Source: Jaltomata sinuosa | Taxonomy: Eukaryota; Streptophyta; Magnoliopsida; Solanales; Solanaceae | Direction of reading: 5' to 3' | DNA length: 64,000 bases | NCBI GenBank assembly: GCA_003996215.1 | Contig: QJPP01003517.1 | Location: 124,001 to 188,000, forward strand | Part shown: positions 22,760 to 34,713 of the stretch, piece by piece | Numbering within the stretch: the stretch's first letter is position 1 | How the letters are laid out: each line of letters opens with the position of its first letter | The notes under the pieces: generated by a model | Databases searched by the model: none | The model's input: the letters and a program-made list of their open reading frames with translations, nothing else | Told to the model about the DNA's origin: nothing | Made by a program: the position numbers and the translations under genes

Positions 22760-24172
22760 AAGGTTGGGGTCGATCCCACAGGGAATATGGTAGGACTAGG
22801 GTCAATTATGTTTATTCGCGCTTTTAGCCATTTATTTCCCTATGAAGGGGGATTTTAAGTAACAAGTAGTTATTATAATTAAAATTCGAACAAGTAACAG
22901 TTTTAAGAGTTGTAATCAATGAGAGAAGCGACAAGGGTAGTGGTCCCCATGAGATCATAACTTAGTAAGGCATTGTACTTAGTAAACTAGTTTGGTGCTT
23001 AGCATGCAAGATTGGTAAGTTAGGTTCACCTAAATTGTTGGTCCCCTAGATATAAGAATGTCACCACACGCCTTGGTCCGGTCGCGGGTGTATGCTTTAC
23101 TAACCCTTACCCTTGATTCCAGATTAGCTATTTCCGAATAAGGTCAAGCTATTAGATGAGAGTTGGTAGCCTCAAATCTCCATTGTAAACAACCCTTTTC
23201 CCATTCGTTACCTCCTTGGTCCGGTAAGAAAGAAAAAGGTGAGTTCTAACGTTTGCAATCGTTAAAAAGCAATCAAAGCAAAGGGAAGAGCAATACATGC
23301 ATAAACACGGCCCTAGAATTACCAAGTACTTTGCCTACTTCATTAATCCTTCATGGTTCTCCCAACCCTAGTTATGAATTTAGCTACTCATGTTCATAAG
23401 TAAACAATCAGAAGTTGTTGAAGCATTCATGATCATATACTTACAAAAGAAGGAAAGAAATCCGGAAACTTGAATAATTGAAGAAGAAATCAAGAATCAA
23501 GAGACAATAAATGTGTTAACTCTCAAAACTAAGAACAAATCAATACCAAGTGTTTTTGAATATGTTTCCTACAAAATATCGAGCAGAAAAAGGAAAATAA
23601 AACCTAGGAAAGGTATTTATAGACAACAGAAATCCTATCCTAATCAAATAAGAAAAACTGGAATCGATAACTTCCACGGACATAGTCTACGATCCTTGGA
23701 AACTTCTACAGCTCGTGGAAGGTCCTCATGAAACTCAAAGGTTTTGTCATCCTGCATGTTAACTTCCATGAGTGTCATCCACGAGTTGTAGACTAAATCA
23801 CAGCTCATGGAATGACCTCGTGAATCTCAGAACTTTTTCTCCTTTTCTGATCAGGTTCTACGAACAGGTATGACAACTCTTGAAAAGGTCCATGACCCGT
23901 AAATACCTCTTGTAGAACTTAGGATTCAGGTTCCTTTGCATAAATCTTTCCATGACTGACTTTCCCAACTCGTGTATGCATTCACGACTCGTAGAGTTAA
24001 GTCGTGGAAGCCAGTTTCAGCCAAATTTGCAGTCACTTTTCTGTACTTAGCTCCCGAACTATGTTTTCCTGCATAATACTCAAAAACACATCAAAAATAC
24101 TTAAAATCGCTAAAGAACATACTTTAATTCCAAGTTTTAAGAGTCGAAAGTGCCGCAAACCATGGCACATCA
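22759..24172 (-). repeat. Reversed Athila LTR fragment, unit 1
   Basis: The complement of this stretch matches the LTR at 112-1790: TGATGTG start at 24172, a TATA-like TATAAATACC region near 23620, and GGGATCGACCCCAACC near 22762. The last ~65 bases of the LTR (to GCGCATCA) are missing at the LINE junction. The CGTAGA/CGTGGA-rich U3 repeats are present but diverged. Confidence 0.75.
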
Positions 24173-24214
24173 ACGTCACTCTACTTTGTTCCAAATTATG
24201 TTCAATTTTGCATC

Positions 24215-25690
24215 CTAAAATTTCTTAGCCTTGATTTTATCAAGAAATGTTGACCTTACCTCCACACTATCCGACACTCTACCCCTTTGAGATACTCCAA
24301 AATACATAAATAGCATTTCTAGAGTTTGGATCTCCCTAGACAAAGGTCGCCTCATCACTCTCAAACAAGCCAAACTGCCCATACTTGTAAACTGTTGGCT
24401 TAATGCGGCTGCCACTACATTGGCCATCCCCAGATGATATTGTATGGTTACATCATAATCTTTCAGTAACTCCATATATTGCCTCTACCTGAAATTCAAG
24501 TCCCTTTGAGTGAAAATATGCTATACAATGTGATGGTCTGTGACTACCTCAACTTAACACCATAAAGGTAGTGTCTCCATATCTTAAGTGCAAAAACCAC
24601 TGCGACCAACTCCAAGTCATGACTTGGATAATTCTTCTCATGAGGCTTCAACTGTCTTGAAACATAGGCAATCACATTCCTGTTCTGCATTAACACAACA
24701 CCCAAGCAAAACGTGAAGCATCACAAAATACAATAAAAACCTTACCTTCAATCGGCAAAGCAAGGATGGGAGTTGTGGTCAAAAGAGACTTGAGCTTTTG
24801 AAAGCTCTCTTCATACTTGTCAGACCACACAAATGGTACCTCTTTCTATGACAGTCTTGTCAAGTGAGTAACAATGGAAGAGAAGTTCTTGACAAATCTC
24901 TGATAATAGTTAGCCAAACCCACAAAGCTCCAAATTTTAGTCACTGAGTTAGGCCGATCCCTGCTCTTAACAACCTCAATCTTCTAGGGATCTACCATCA
25001 CCCCATTTTCAGAAACCACATGCCCCAAAAAGAATACAAAGATATCCAAAACTCACATTAAGAGAATTTAGCATAAAGTTGCTTCTCCTTAAAAATAATA
25101 AGGACTATGCGTAAGTGACCTTCATCTTCCTTCCTACTCTTGGAGTAAACCAAACTGTCTTCAATAACATAATCACAAATGAATCGAAGAAAGATTTGAA
25201 ACTATCATTCATCAAACTCATTAATGTTGCTGGCGCATTATTCAACCCAAAGGACATCACTAAGAATTCATAATATCCATGACGAGTCCTGAAAGCTGGT
25301 TTGGGTATATCCTCAGGTCAAATCTTTAACTGGTGATACTCTAACCTCAAATCTATCTTGGAAAATACTGAAGCACGCTGCAACTGGTCAAATCAATCAT
25401 CTATTTGAGGAAAAGGGTACTTATTTGTAATGGTAACCTTACTTAACTGTCAGTAGTCTATACATATTCTCATGCTACCATCTTTTTTCTTAACAAAAAC
25501 AATACTAGAGCACCCCAAGTAGAAACACTCGAATGAATGAATCCCTTATCAAGTAACTCCTGCAACTGATTCCTAAGCCCTCTCAACTCAGAGAAAGCCA
25601 TTCAATAGGGAGGGATAGAGATTGGGCGAGTGCTCAACTTCAAATTATTGCAAAAGTCAATATCCTGATCAATATAGGGGGCTGATGGAA
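24215..25690 (-). pseudogene. Tekay-like gypsy pol fragment, unit 1
   Basis: On the minus strand RT comes first (about 25690 down to 25080) and RNase H follows (to about 24215). Readable blocks include RNQLQELLDKGFIHSSVSTW, FLGHVVSENGVMVDP, GLANYYQRFVKNFSSIVTHL, VFIVFCDASR and, at the end, LLKDYDVTIQYHLGMANVV with SMGSLACLRVMRRPLSREIQ. These are chromovirus (Tekay/Del) signatures. The frame has many stops and shifts, and the catalytic DD site is altered. No integrase, gag or LTR belongs to it here. Confidence 0.75.
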
Positions 25691-25799
25691 CCAGTAATCC
25701 AAAATACGAGTTTTATGTTTCTAACTTCTCCTCTTCAGTGGCAAAAAGGACGAGGCTTACTCCAAAAATCCTTCTAAGGTGCCTCATGGCCAGGAAGCA

Positions 25800-25927
25800 A
25801 TGGAGAGGAGAGATTTTCACTCATATGGGGTAAAACCCACTGATTCTATGCTTAATTCTCATCAGGATTTGCCTCCACAGAGCCAAAGCTCATATTCAGA
25901 CCACTATAGTAGCTTCTTGGCATCCAG
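25800..25927 (+). pseudogene. Exon-like fragment a, unit 1
   Basis: ATG at 25800 opens MERRDFHSYGVKPTDSMLN, continuing HQDLPPQSQSSYSDHYSSF and ending in CCAG followed by GTAGGC. The copy at 43195-43322 has the same length (128 bases) and stays open. The last 25 bases (AGCTTCTTGGCATCCAGGTAGGC) resemble the LTR of the 13757 element (14178-14205), so the end may be transposon-derived. I do not recognise the protein. Confidence 0.35.
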
Positions 25928-26113
25928 GTAGGCAAGGTTTAATTGAGTAGATTATAATCGAGTTGAAATACATGACATGATACAGATTGATAGGGGATTG
26001 TATACTTAGGCCATCGGACATGGAGTATGGATGGATAAAATATATTTAATCGATGATATATGTTTTGACAATTTTTTAGTAACATTGTATTGTCGTTCTC
26101 CATTTTGTTGCAG

Positions 26114-26175
26114 TACTCCAACATCACTGATATAGTTAGCGATTTGCTTCATTCTCCATCCCTTTCAGATGACAG
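26114..26175 (+). pseudogene. Exon-like fragment b, unit 1
   Basis: It is bounded by TTTTGTTGCAG on the left and GACAG then GTCTAT on the right. The one open frame reads YSNITDIVSDLLHSPSLSDD. The copy at 43509-43570 is the same length (62 bases) and also open. The phase does not fit fragment a directly, so either an exon is missing or the link is not real. Confidence 0.35.
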
Positions 26176-26478
26176 GTCTATTTTTAAATTTTCATTAAGT
26201 AGTGTATCTTCCCTTTTTCACTTTTGTTCGTCACAATTTGATGAGTAAATTAATTTTTTATCAAATTTTTTGATATGATAATCTTATAGAGGTTATGCCA
26301 GTAGTTAAGGGGCAACTATCATTCATGAGGTACACAAATTTATGCAGCAGGTTTAATGCTTATATATATAAGAGAATCCTCATTCTGATGACATGGCACA
26401 ACAACAAATAAGGAAATCCCTTTTTCTATTTTTGCAAATTTTCCCTCCTTATTCCCCTCACTAAATCTCCATCAACAG

Positions 26479-26761
26479 GTGCGCCATACACCATTACACA
26501 ATACAATGCTACACCCCTTACACACTCTTCACCTTATTTTTCTTCGAACCCTATCAACATCCCTCCTCAACTCCCTCATTCAACCTTTACGGACTTCTAT
26601 GCTTTGGAATTACCCTTTAACTTTGGACGCTTTGGCTTTCTGCAACACTCCGCCAATAAATGCTTCGCTGGAAACAGATTGCTCAATAGAGAACAACTAC
26701 TTTCCACCATCGTCTTCGAGGTCCTCCGACAATCCTTTGAGACTCACTGCTCTCCAACCAG
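26479..26761 (+). pseudogene. Exon-like fragment c, unit 1
   Basis: A pyrimidine-rich tract and ATCAACAG precede it, and CAACCAG then GTAATA follows. The first half reads APYTITQYNATPLTHSSPYF and TFTDFYALELPFNF in one frame; the second half, DALAFCNTPPINASLETDCS and SSRSSDNPLRLTALQPG, is in another, implying a one-base frameshift near 26625. Composition (Asn/Ser/Pro-rich, low complexity) would suit an activation or linker region of a transcription factor, but no DNA-binding domain is visible. The copy at 43898-44180 has the same 283-base length. Confidence 0.35.
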
Positions 26762-27777
26762 GTAATACACTTTACACCTCACTTACACTTCCTCTCATGT
26801 TATACTGTTAACAGTGTCTTTCACCAAATTCAAATAGAAAATACTCATATTGTTTATGTTACAAGTGATTATGGCCCTATCTTTTAATAAATCCAGCCAT
26901 TAATGCACCAACTCCATTTCCTTCTAACAATACTCAATCAACACACTGAAACAAGGTGAGAAATTGAATTGGTTAACCAGTTAACTTAAATAGAGAAGTC
27001 AGTATTGTTATCCCGAAAACATAAAGAAGACACACTATAATAAGTATAGGGGTTAAACTTGATCTGCAAAGAGCGTATAGAAGAGGCAAATCCATGGCTA
27101 TACGATCCACTACTATTCACAGCAACTGCACCAGGAAATTTCTGTAAGTTTCCACAAATTCATCACATGTTCTACTAAAAAATTGCTTTCGGTGGTCAGA
27201 AAAGATGAGGTTTATCTACTCTAATTACGTTAGGCTTTACAATTGAAGTTAAGGTTATTGCCAGCCGTCTGGAGAATTAGAGCTAAAGCGGGCATTCTAG
27301 AAATACCTGTTTTCTCTGTTTATATAACATTCTTTTCAAATCTATTCCACGACTTTTGAATTTTGATTCTCCCCAGTGAAACAGTTACTTTGATATTTAC
27401 AACTATAAATTGGAAAACATTACTTAAGAATACGTTTACTTGAGTTTAGGTTGGCCTTAAGGAATTACATGTTTTGCTCTATTTATATTAAAATTTCCGT
27501 GAGCAATATTTCTTTTAACTGATGCACTTCTTTCTTACCTATGATCCACAACCAGACATTTAACCAGCATGTTATTCAACTATATTAGCATGGCTCTGAT
27601 GAATGAAATAATTATTTGGATATGTTACACTTCAACCTGAAAATTAGTTCTAGTCAAAAAAACGTTGTTGCCATCTAAACATTACTGCATATGTTGGTGT
27701 TTAAGAGCCCAGATCAATACCTATAATAGTTTGTTTTGGATTTCCATTCCTAAAATTCCCATATTTATACTACCTAT
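26762..27777. other. Non-coding DNA, end of unit 1
   Basis: No supportable gene. It includes a possible further exon at about 27061-27143 ending before GTAAGT (reading NPWLYDPLLFTATAPG), conserved at 44480-44563. The rest is AT-rich with no recognisable domain. Confidence 0.35.
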
Positions 27778-29691
27778 TACAAAAGGTTCTATAAGTATAT
27801 TTGAGATTTGTAAACCAGTTTATTTTAACATATCCGGCTCGTACCACTTCCTTGTAACATGTTTAATAGATTTGATATCAGACGTTGTTAACAAATTCAA
27901 GGCCTCTCCAAATATCACCTCGAGATTAAATTACTACAACAACTTCTCCCTGATTTAGCTAGCCAATCAAACAGGGGGTCCGTTCTTCTGCAGTCGGACG
28001 TGCTGCAATCAGAATGATAAGGACTCTAAGGGAATAAAGGACACATAACATGTCAACTGCACGTAGACATTTCCGTAAATGTTTGGTAGGTACGTCGTGT
28101 ATACTAAATTTAATAACCTATGCGTCCTTATGTATTTTCACCAAGCTCTATTATATTTGAATTGACTATGATGTTTGCCTATATTCAAAAGTCACAAATT
28201 ACTTCTTAACAAACTCACATCAAACTCCCTGTAGACCTTTTGTATTTCCTTATATTTAAAGGGCATATGATTAGAATGGGGTCAAGGTAAAGGACCGGAT
28301 ACCCCTATCTATTACAAGGCTAGCAATTAAAAATGCAAGTTCGAATATCTTTGAAACTCAAATAGTATGACACAATCAGATCACTAGTATCATAAAAGAC
28401 CATTAATTAATTACACTCTATTAGTTCTAATTGATTTACGTATATTTAAACGACAGTAGAACTAACATATACCTAATATCCTCTGATTCACAAAGTACGA
28501 TGTCCTAAACATATGTGATGCATAACAATATTTCAGAATCTCATAGTGAAACCCAATCCATACAATCATAAACCAGTACTAAAACACAAAGTGCAAATAA
28601 GTACTTTAGTTGTAGACGTTTAGGGAAAAGTACTTTATAGCGGGTGATTGTATCAATAGAAATTTTAATATTTAATTTGTAATTTTTGGAATTAGGTGGG
28701 AAATTAGGCAAAATGTGTAGATCAATAAGTTGCAATAGTGATCATCGTCTAAAAGGTAAATGCATATTACCGAATTATCACGCTAAAACAAAAGAAGGAT
28801 GACAAGATAAACTTATAAACATGCATCTGTAGTACTTGGAGTTTTTCAGTTTTTTTTCATTTGTTGAGGTATTTGCTTCGATTGGGTATTTGCTCATGCA
28901 ACATTATTACTTTGTAAACAGGTCATCCAGGTGGACAAGTGATTTTGCAGGACGAAGCTTGGTACTTAATATAACGCTTGAGAGTTCACCTATGTCTATG
29001 AAGAAGAAATGAAGGCGCATATTTTTATGTTCGTCTGATATTTTCCTACATTTATCTATTTATCCAATATTTTAAAAAAAATCGTTGTATGGCTTGCATT
29101 AGAATACTCAATCCATCTAACCAATAATCTATTATAACATGTGAAATCAAATGATTTACACGATCCATCTAAAATGCTTAAGTTGATACAGAATATACTT
29201 TACGAAAACGTAGTAACTGATAATGTCAACCCACCTATATCTTTTCCCTAATGTAATAAAAACAATAAGATTTTACAATGATTGACCTTTCAAATTAATA
29301 GTGGCTATTAGAAAAGAGATTTGTTTGCTTACTGTGTAAAACTATAGTTGTTTATCAGCTAATGACATTAACTAAATTTCGAGCAAAAAACTTATTAGCA
29401 ATTTGGTGCAGGTATCGACATGCAAGCATTATAACTTTTAGTATCATTTTTCATTTACTTAAGTTACTCATATATATACCTAAAGAAGTTATAAATAATT
29501 GGACAATCATCCACAAACTTATGACAACTAAGATTCATTGGCGTACAAAATTAAAAAATTAAAATGGATATTGACGATTGATCATCAATACGGTAATTCC
29601 CCACCGCGCGAAGCGGGGAACCTTACAAAAATAGATTATATTAATTAATAAGGTACTATATCTTATTGACTTTACCCTATGTGCAATATAA
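27778..29691. other. Non-coding AT-rich DNA of unit 2
   Basis: Matches 10309-12210 closely and carries no supportable gene. The exon-like piece at 28921-29011 (ending with the MSMKKK codons and a stop) is conserved from unit 1. Confidence 0.45.
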
Positions 29692-29696
29692 ACTAC
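29692..29696. other. Target-site duplication ACTAC, left
   Basis: ACTAC precedes the TG of the copia LTR and is repeated at 34714-34718. The empty site AAACTACTACTAGGATAAC is at 12201-12219, and a close form at 46075. Confidence 0.92.
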
Positions 29697-30102
29697 TGAA
29701 AGAGTCGGTTTGGTTTTTGTGGGGTCCAATCCATGTGGAAGAAAATCCCATGTGCCAATTTACTTGTCTAGGAAGTAAACTTGGAGAGCAAGCAAAAATT
29801 TGTGGAGGACAAATTTTGTATTTATTTTTCCTTTTCTTATTTTGTGCTTGCAGCCCAAGTTTGTTCATCTATAAAAGGATGATCATTCTTCATTGTAAAA
29901 CCATCCCAAAATATTCATAGTAAGTCCATTGTAAGAGTAGAGAGTTAAGAGAGCAATTCTCTTAGGTGCAATTGGGATATCTCCCCTTTCTTTGTTAATA
30001 ATATAAAGGCAGTTGTTCTCTGGTGGATGTAGGATCATTCTGATCCGAACCACGTTAAATCTTGTGTTCTTCCTTATTCTTTCTTTTATGTTTCCGCTAT
30101 TA
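29697..30102 (+). repeat. Copia 5' LTR
   Basis: Begins TGAAAGAGTCGGTTTGG. It ends GCTATTA, where the 3' LTR has GCTAACA, so the terminal CA is mutated in this copy. The length is identical to the 3' LTR. Confidence 0.9.
29869..29878 (+). promoter_or_regulatory. TATA box of copia LTR
   Basis: CTATAAAAGG lies 170 bases into the LTR and is conserved in the 3' LTR near 34480. Transcription would start near the CATTCTTCATTG downstream. Confidence 0.6.
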
Positions 30103-30104
30103 AT

Positions 30105-30117
30105 TGGTATCAGAGCC
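30105..30117 (+). other. Primer binding site (initiator tRNA-Met)
   Basis: TGGTATCAGAGCC begins two bases after the 5' LTR and matches the 3' end complement of plant initiator tRNA-Met, the usual primer of copia elements. Confidence 0.92.
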
Positions 30118-30238
30118 AAGGTTCTGTCTGAGTATGCTCTGTGGTTGCAGCACAGTCTGAACTTTCACATCATAAATGAATTACTTTGGTTTTCTATATT
30201 TCCAAATACTATCTATAGTAGAAGAGGAAGAACAAGTA

Positions 30239-31603
30239 ATGATGAGTTTCATGAAGTTTGAACTTGATAGATTTAGTGGGCGCAACAACTTTAATATCTG
30301 GAAGATCCATATGATGGCGTTACTGCGGAGGGAAGGTTCAATCCATGCTATTGACAAAAAGTACCCTGATGGCACATCGAATTTCAACAAGGAAAAGATT
30401 GAAGGGGATGCATTAAGTGTAATCCAACTGTCCCTTGCTCCTAATATGCTCTGTGAAGTGAGTACAAGTATCGAAGAGACGGCCAAACAGTTATGGGATA
30501 AGCTGCAAGGGCTTTACCAGGACCGATCGGTGACAACAAGGATGTTATTACAGCGGCATCTTCACACATTTAAGATGGAGTCAGGTACTTTGTTACAAGA
30601 CCACCTAGATGCGTTCAATAAACTTGTCATGGACTTACAGACTGACGGAATTAAAAAGAACGAGGAGACGCTTGCATGTGCTTTGCTATTTTCATTGACT
30701 TCAAAATATCATGATATTGAGAATTCAATGATGTATAGCAAGGATCCTATCATCCTTGAGCAAGTGCGGCAAAAACTTAACTCTTGTGATGTGTGGAGGC
30801 ATTTTGAAGGAGATAAAGATGATAAAGCTAGTGGGATCTTTGTGAGAGGTCATACTAGCCAAAAGGGAAGGAGCAAATCAAAGCACAGATCAAAGTCTCG
30901 TGTGAACAAGAAGAATGCGGAGTGTTGGGGCTGCCACAAGAAGGGGTACTTTAAACGATATTGCCCAACGTCAAAGTCCAAAGAAAAGGCGAGTGCATCC
31001 ATTGTTGAACATGCACATGATTTTGATAATGAATATGTACTTACAACATCATGTAATAGTGGAATCTATGGCAACAAATGGGTGCTAGATTCTGGTTGTA
31101 CTCTGTATATGATATTCCTAAGAGATTGGTTCAGCAACTATGAGAAAAGTGGAGGAACAGTAGTAATGGGCAATAATGCAACTTGTAAAATAGTTGGCAT
31201 TGGCTACGTTTGGGTTCGCTGCCGTGATGGAATCGTGAGGACTATTACAGAAGTTTGTCATGTTCTTGATCTGAAGAAGAATTTTATCTCCCTGGGTACT
31301 CTGGATAAACAAGGCTACAAGTACATGAGCGAAGGAGGAACTATGAAAGTGACTAAAGGTGCTTTAGTCATGATGAAGCCTAAGCTGGAGGATGTCCTTT
31401 ACACACTGGCCGGAAGCACCATTGTTGGCTCTATAAATGCATCTACAACGCAGTTATCTAATGATGATAAGGCAAGACTATGGCACATGAGACTGGGTCA
31501 TATGAGCGCACGAGAACTGGAGATTTTGAGCAACCGTAACCTTTTGAATGGTGAGAAGATCAGCACACTTGAATTTTGTGAGCACTGCGTTCTAGGGAAG
31601 TAG
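30239..31603 (+). pseudogene. Copia gag, protease and GAG-pre-integrase
   Basis: I chose the ATG at 30239 (MMSFMKFELDRFSGRNNFNI) as the likely start, though the frame is open further upstream. A UBN2-type gag domain follows (LWDKLQGLYQDRSVTTRMLL). The zinc knuckle is CWGCHKKGYFKRYC, in which the His of the CCHC motif is Tyr, so it should not bind zinc normally. The protease active site is WVLDSGCT (Asp at 31088-31090). The pre-integrase motif is LWHMRLGHMSARELEIL. The frame ends at a stop at 31601. Confidence 0.9.
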
Positions 31604-32502
31604 AAGAAGGTCAGCTTCAGCACTGGTAAGCACAATATGGGAGGGCTACTAGACTACATCCATTCAGATTTATAGGGTCCCTCTAAACATCCATCGAATG
31701 GTGGAAAGAGGTATCTTCTCACATTCATTGATGATTTTTCATGAAAAGTTTGGGTGCGTTTCTTGAAGGCAAAAGTGATGCTTTTGAAGCATTTAAAGAG
31801 TGGAAGATATTGGTTGAGAATCAAATGGAGCAAAAAATCAAGTATCTTTGCACAGATAATGGCTTGGAGTTTTGCAGTGAAGAGTTTAATGATTTCTGCA
31901 AGGTTCATGGGATCGCAAGACATAAGACGGTCAGGCACACCTCACAACAGAATGGAGTTGCCGAGAGGATGAAAAGAACTCTTCTTGAAAAGGCTCGTTG
32001 TATGCTCCTACAAGCCAAAATTTTCCAAAGTGTTTTGGGCTGAAGCAGTTCAACTGCTTCTCATATTGTCAATCGATCTCCAGCATCAACAATTGACTTT
32101 AAGACTCCAAATGAGGTATGGTCAGGTGAACCCTCTAACTATTCATACTTGCGAGTATTTGGGTGTCTAGCTTATTATCATGTTAATGAAGGATAGCTTG
32201 AACCAAGGGCTAAGAAGGCCATATTCGTAGGGTATGTAGATGGAGTAAAAGGGTACAAGCTTTGGTGTTTGTCTTTACTCAAATTTGTAGTTAGTAGAGA
32301 TGTTACCTTTGATGAATCCTCTATACTTGATCCTCGTAAAGTTTCTGTGGAGTTATCAGGAAATGAGAACAACGAGCAGGTGGAGCTACCGGTGGAGCTT
32401 GCCAAGGAAAAGGATCAAGAGACTCAAATTGATGAGTCAAAAGAAGCAGATCTTGAAGAACTTGTTGTCAATGAACCATACACAATTGTGAAGGGAAGGT
32501 AG
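31604..32502 (+). pseudogene. Copia integrase, frameshifted
   Basis: The first part, IHSDL, is followed by stops at 31673 and 31742. Near 31770 a one-base loss in an A run moves the frame to SDAFEAFKEWKILVENQ. The core motifs LCTDNGLEFCSEEF and QQNGVAERM supply the second Asp and the Glu. A local frame disruption at about 32020-32055 interrupts FWAEAV, after which NRSPASTIDFKTPNEVW and LRVFGCLAYYHV follow, with stops at 32194 and 32500. Confidence 0.88.
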
Positions 32503-34155
32503 AAGAGGAAGACACGGAGACCGGAACGCCTTATAGAGAAAGCAAATCTGATTGCATATGCGTTCATGGCTGCAGAAAAAGAGATTAAGGATCTTGAGCC
32601 CTCCTCGTATGTTGAAGCAACTTCTTACAAGGATGCTGCACAATGGAGGTTAGACATGATGGAAGAGATGGGTTCTCTTCACAAGAATCAGACATGGGTC
32701 TTAGTTGAAAGGCCAAAGGGGAAGAGGACAGTTGGATGCAAATGGGTCTACAGAAAGAAAGAAGGAATTGCAGAAGTGGAAGATGCTAAGTTTAAGGAAA
32801 GATTGATTGCAAAAGGTTTCAATCAGAAGGAGGGAATTGACTACAATGAGATATTCTCTCCAGTCGTGAAACATAGCTCAATTCGCGTGCTACTAGCATT
32901 GGTTGCACAGTTTGACTTGGAGCTTCAACAGCTTGATGTCAAAACTGCTTTCTTGCATGGTGATCTAGAAGAGACAATCTATGTGGATCAACCTGAAGGT
33001 TTCCTAGTTGAGGGAAAAGAAGATCATGTATGTAAACTGAAGAAGTCTTTGTATGGTTTGAAGCAATCCCATAGACAGTGGTACAAGAGGTTTGATGCAT
33101 TCATGACTACACATGAATTCTCAAGGAGTGCATTTGATAGCTGTGCGTATCACAAGAAGATGTATGGTAACTCAATGATTTATTTACTGTTGTATGTTGA
33201 TGATATGCTTATTGCTGCTAAAAACATCACAGAGATAAATGTTTTGAAGAAATTGTTGAGCAAGGAATTTGACATGAAGGATTTGGGAGATGCAAAGAAA
33301 ATACTTGGTATGGAGATTTCAATAGGAGACGGTGTTGTACATCTTTCTCAAAAGAGGTACATCAAAAAGGTTCTTGAGTGATTTAATATGCATTTATGCA
33401 AACCTGTAAGTACTCTGTTAGCTCCTCATTTTAAGCTTTCAGAGTTACAAATGCCTCAATCTGAGGATGAGGTGGAGCATATGTCAAAGGTTTCTTATGC
33501 TAGTGCAGTTGGTGGCATTATGTATGCTATGGTGTGCACATATCCAGCTATTGCTCAATCTGTAAGTGTGGTAAGCAGGTACATGGCCAACCCTGGAAAG
33601 AGGCATTGGCAAGCAGTCAAGTGGATATTGAGATATCTCAAAGGAGCTTCTGATGTTGGCCTAACCTTTCGAAAAAGTGAAGGTATTTCGATTCTCGGTT
33701 ATGTAGATTTTGACTATGCAGGGGATCTTGATAGAAGGAGGTCCACAACTGGATACATCTTTACTCTCGTTGGCAGTGCCGTTATTTGGAAATTGACTTT
33801 ACAGTCGATTGTCGCTTTGTCTACAACAGAGGCAGAATATATGGCAGTAACGGAGGCATTGAAAGAAGCTATCTGGTTGAAAGGTTTGGTGGCAGAATTG
33901 AGTTTGGTTAAGCTGGAATCAACTCTAAGATGTGATAGTCAAAGTGCTATTCATTTGATTAAAAATCAAAGATTTCATGAGCGCACCAAATACATTGATG
34001 TCAGATTTCATTTTATTCGAGATGTTGTTGAAGAGAGAACTATCAAGGTCGTAAAGGTTATCACAAACGATAACGCTGCAGACATGTTGACCAAGATAGT
34101 CCCGCTTGCCAAGTTTGCACACTTCAATGACTTGGCAGGAGTACGCATCAACTGA
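32503..34155 (+). pseudogene. Copia reverse transcriptase and RNase H
   Basis: Two open pieces (32566-33381 and 33388-34155) lie in the same frame, parted by a single TGA at 33379 inside the RT C-terminus, a likely CGA-to-TGA change. RT blocks are WVYRKKEG, FSPVVKHSSIRVLLALVA, QLDVKTAFLHGDLEETIY, SLYGLKQS and the catalytic YVDD at 33193-33204. RNase H follows with YVDFDYAGDLDRRRSTTGY, ALSTTEAEYMA and the terminal NDNAADMLTK. Confidence 0.92.
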
Positions 34156-34294
34156 TGCAACTATGAGAGAACAACTGTTAGGTGGAGCTAGTATGTTCAT
34201 TAAAGGTTTGATTCTTCTTGTTTCTTACAACGGGGTTGCCCAGTAAGCTTAGAAGTTTTGGCCGGAGTTGTTCATACACATGTTCGAATGCAAA

Positions 34295-34307
34295 CCAAGG
34301 TGGAGAT
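34295..34307 (+). other. Polypurine tract of copia element
   Basis: CCAAGGTGGAGAT lies immediately before the TG of the 3' LTR, the expected plus-strand primer site. Confidence 0.75.
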
Positions 34308-34713
34308 TGAAAGAGTCGGTTTGGTTTTTTGTGGAGTCCAATCCATGTGGAAGAAAATCTCATGTGCCAATTTACTTGGCTAGGAAGTAAACTTGGAGAG
34401 CAACCAAAAATTTGTGGAGGATAAATTTTGTATTTATTTTTCCTTTTCTTATTTTGTGCTTGCAGTCCAAGTTTGGTTATCTATAAAAGGATGACCATTC
34501 TTCATTATAAAACCATCCCAAAATATTCATAGTAAGTCCATTGTAAGAGTAGAGATTGAGAGAGCAATTCTCTTAGGTGCTATTGGGATATATCCCTTTT
34601 CTTTGTTAATAATATAAAGGCAGTTGTTCTCTGGTAGATGTAGGATCATTCTGATCCGAACCACATTAAATCTTGTGTTCTTCCTTGTTCTTTCTTTTAC
34701 GTTTCCGCTAACA
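34308..34713 (+). repeat. Copia 3' LTR
   Basis: Begins TGAAAGAGTCGG and ends CCGCTAACA. Same length as the 5' LTR, with about 94 percent identity by eye. Confidence 0.92.

Larger units (their letters stand above)
10309..27777. repeat. Segmental tandem array, unit 1
   Basis: Starting at TACAAAAGGTTCTATAAG, the same sequence recurs at 27778 and 45195 and stays collinear for many kilobases. After removing the LTR insertion (13757-20339 plus its 5-bp target copy), this unit is about 10.88 kb. The start is set by the CACTA end at 10308, so it is a truncation point and not necessarily the original duplication breakpoint. Confidence 0.85.
29697..34713 (+). mobile_element. Ty1/copia element nested in unit 2
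   Basis: This is a structurally complete element of 5,017 bp: 406-bp LTRs, tRNA-Met primer site, gag-pol in copia order (gag, protease, integrase, RT, RNase H), polypurine tract, and a 5-bp target duplication ACTAC. The pol is inactivated by stops and frameshifts. The LTRs differ at roughly 20-25 of 406 positions by eye, so it is not a very recent insertion. Lineage is probably Tork-like, judged from gag and RT style; this is not certain. Confidence 0.95.

Noticed and set aside
25905..26113. Direct splice of exon-like fragments a and b
   Set aside because: Fragment a ends in phase 2 while fragment b is open only in phase 0, and the intervening DNA resembles an LTR.
26479..26811. 110-codon ORF read as one protein
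   Set aside because: It starts without ATG, runs through a splice-donor-like site, and only its second half looks protein-like; better described as a frameshifted exon-like fragment.
27665..27958. 97-codon ORF (also at 45079-45375)
   Set aside because: Hydrophobic low-complexity translation of AT-rich DNA, absent as an intact frame in unit 1; no motif.
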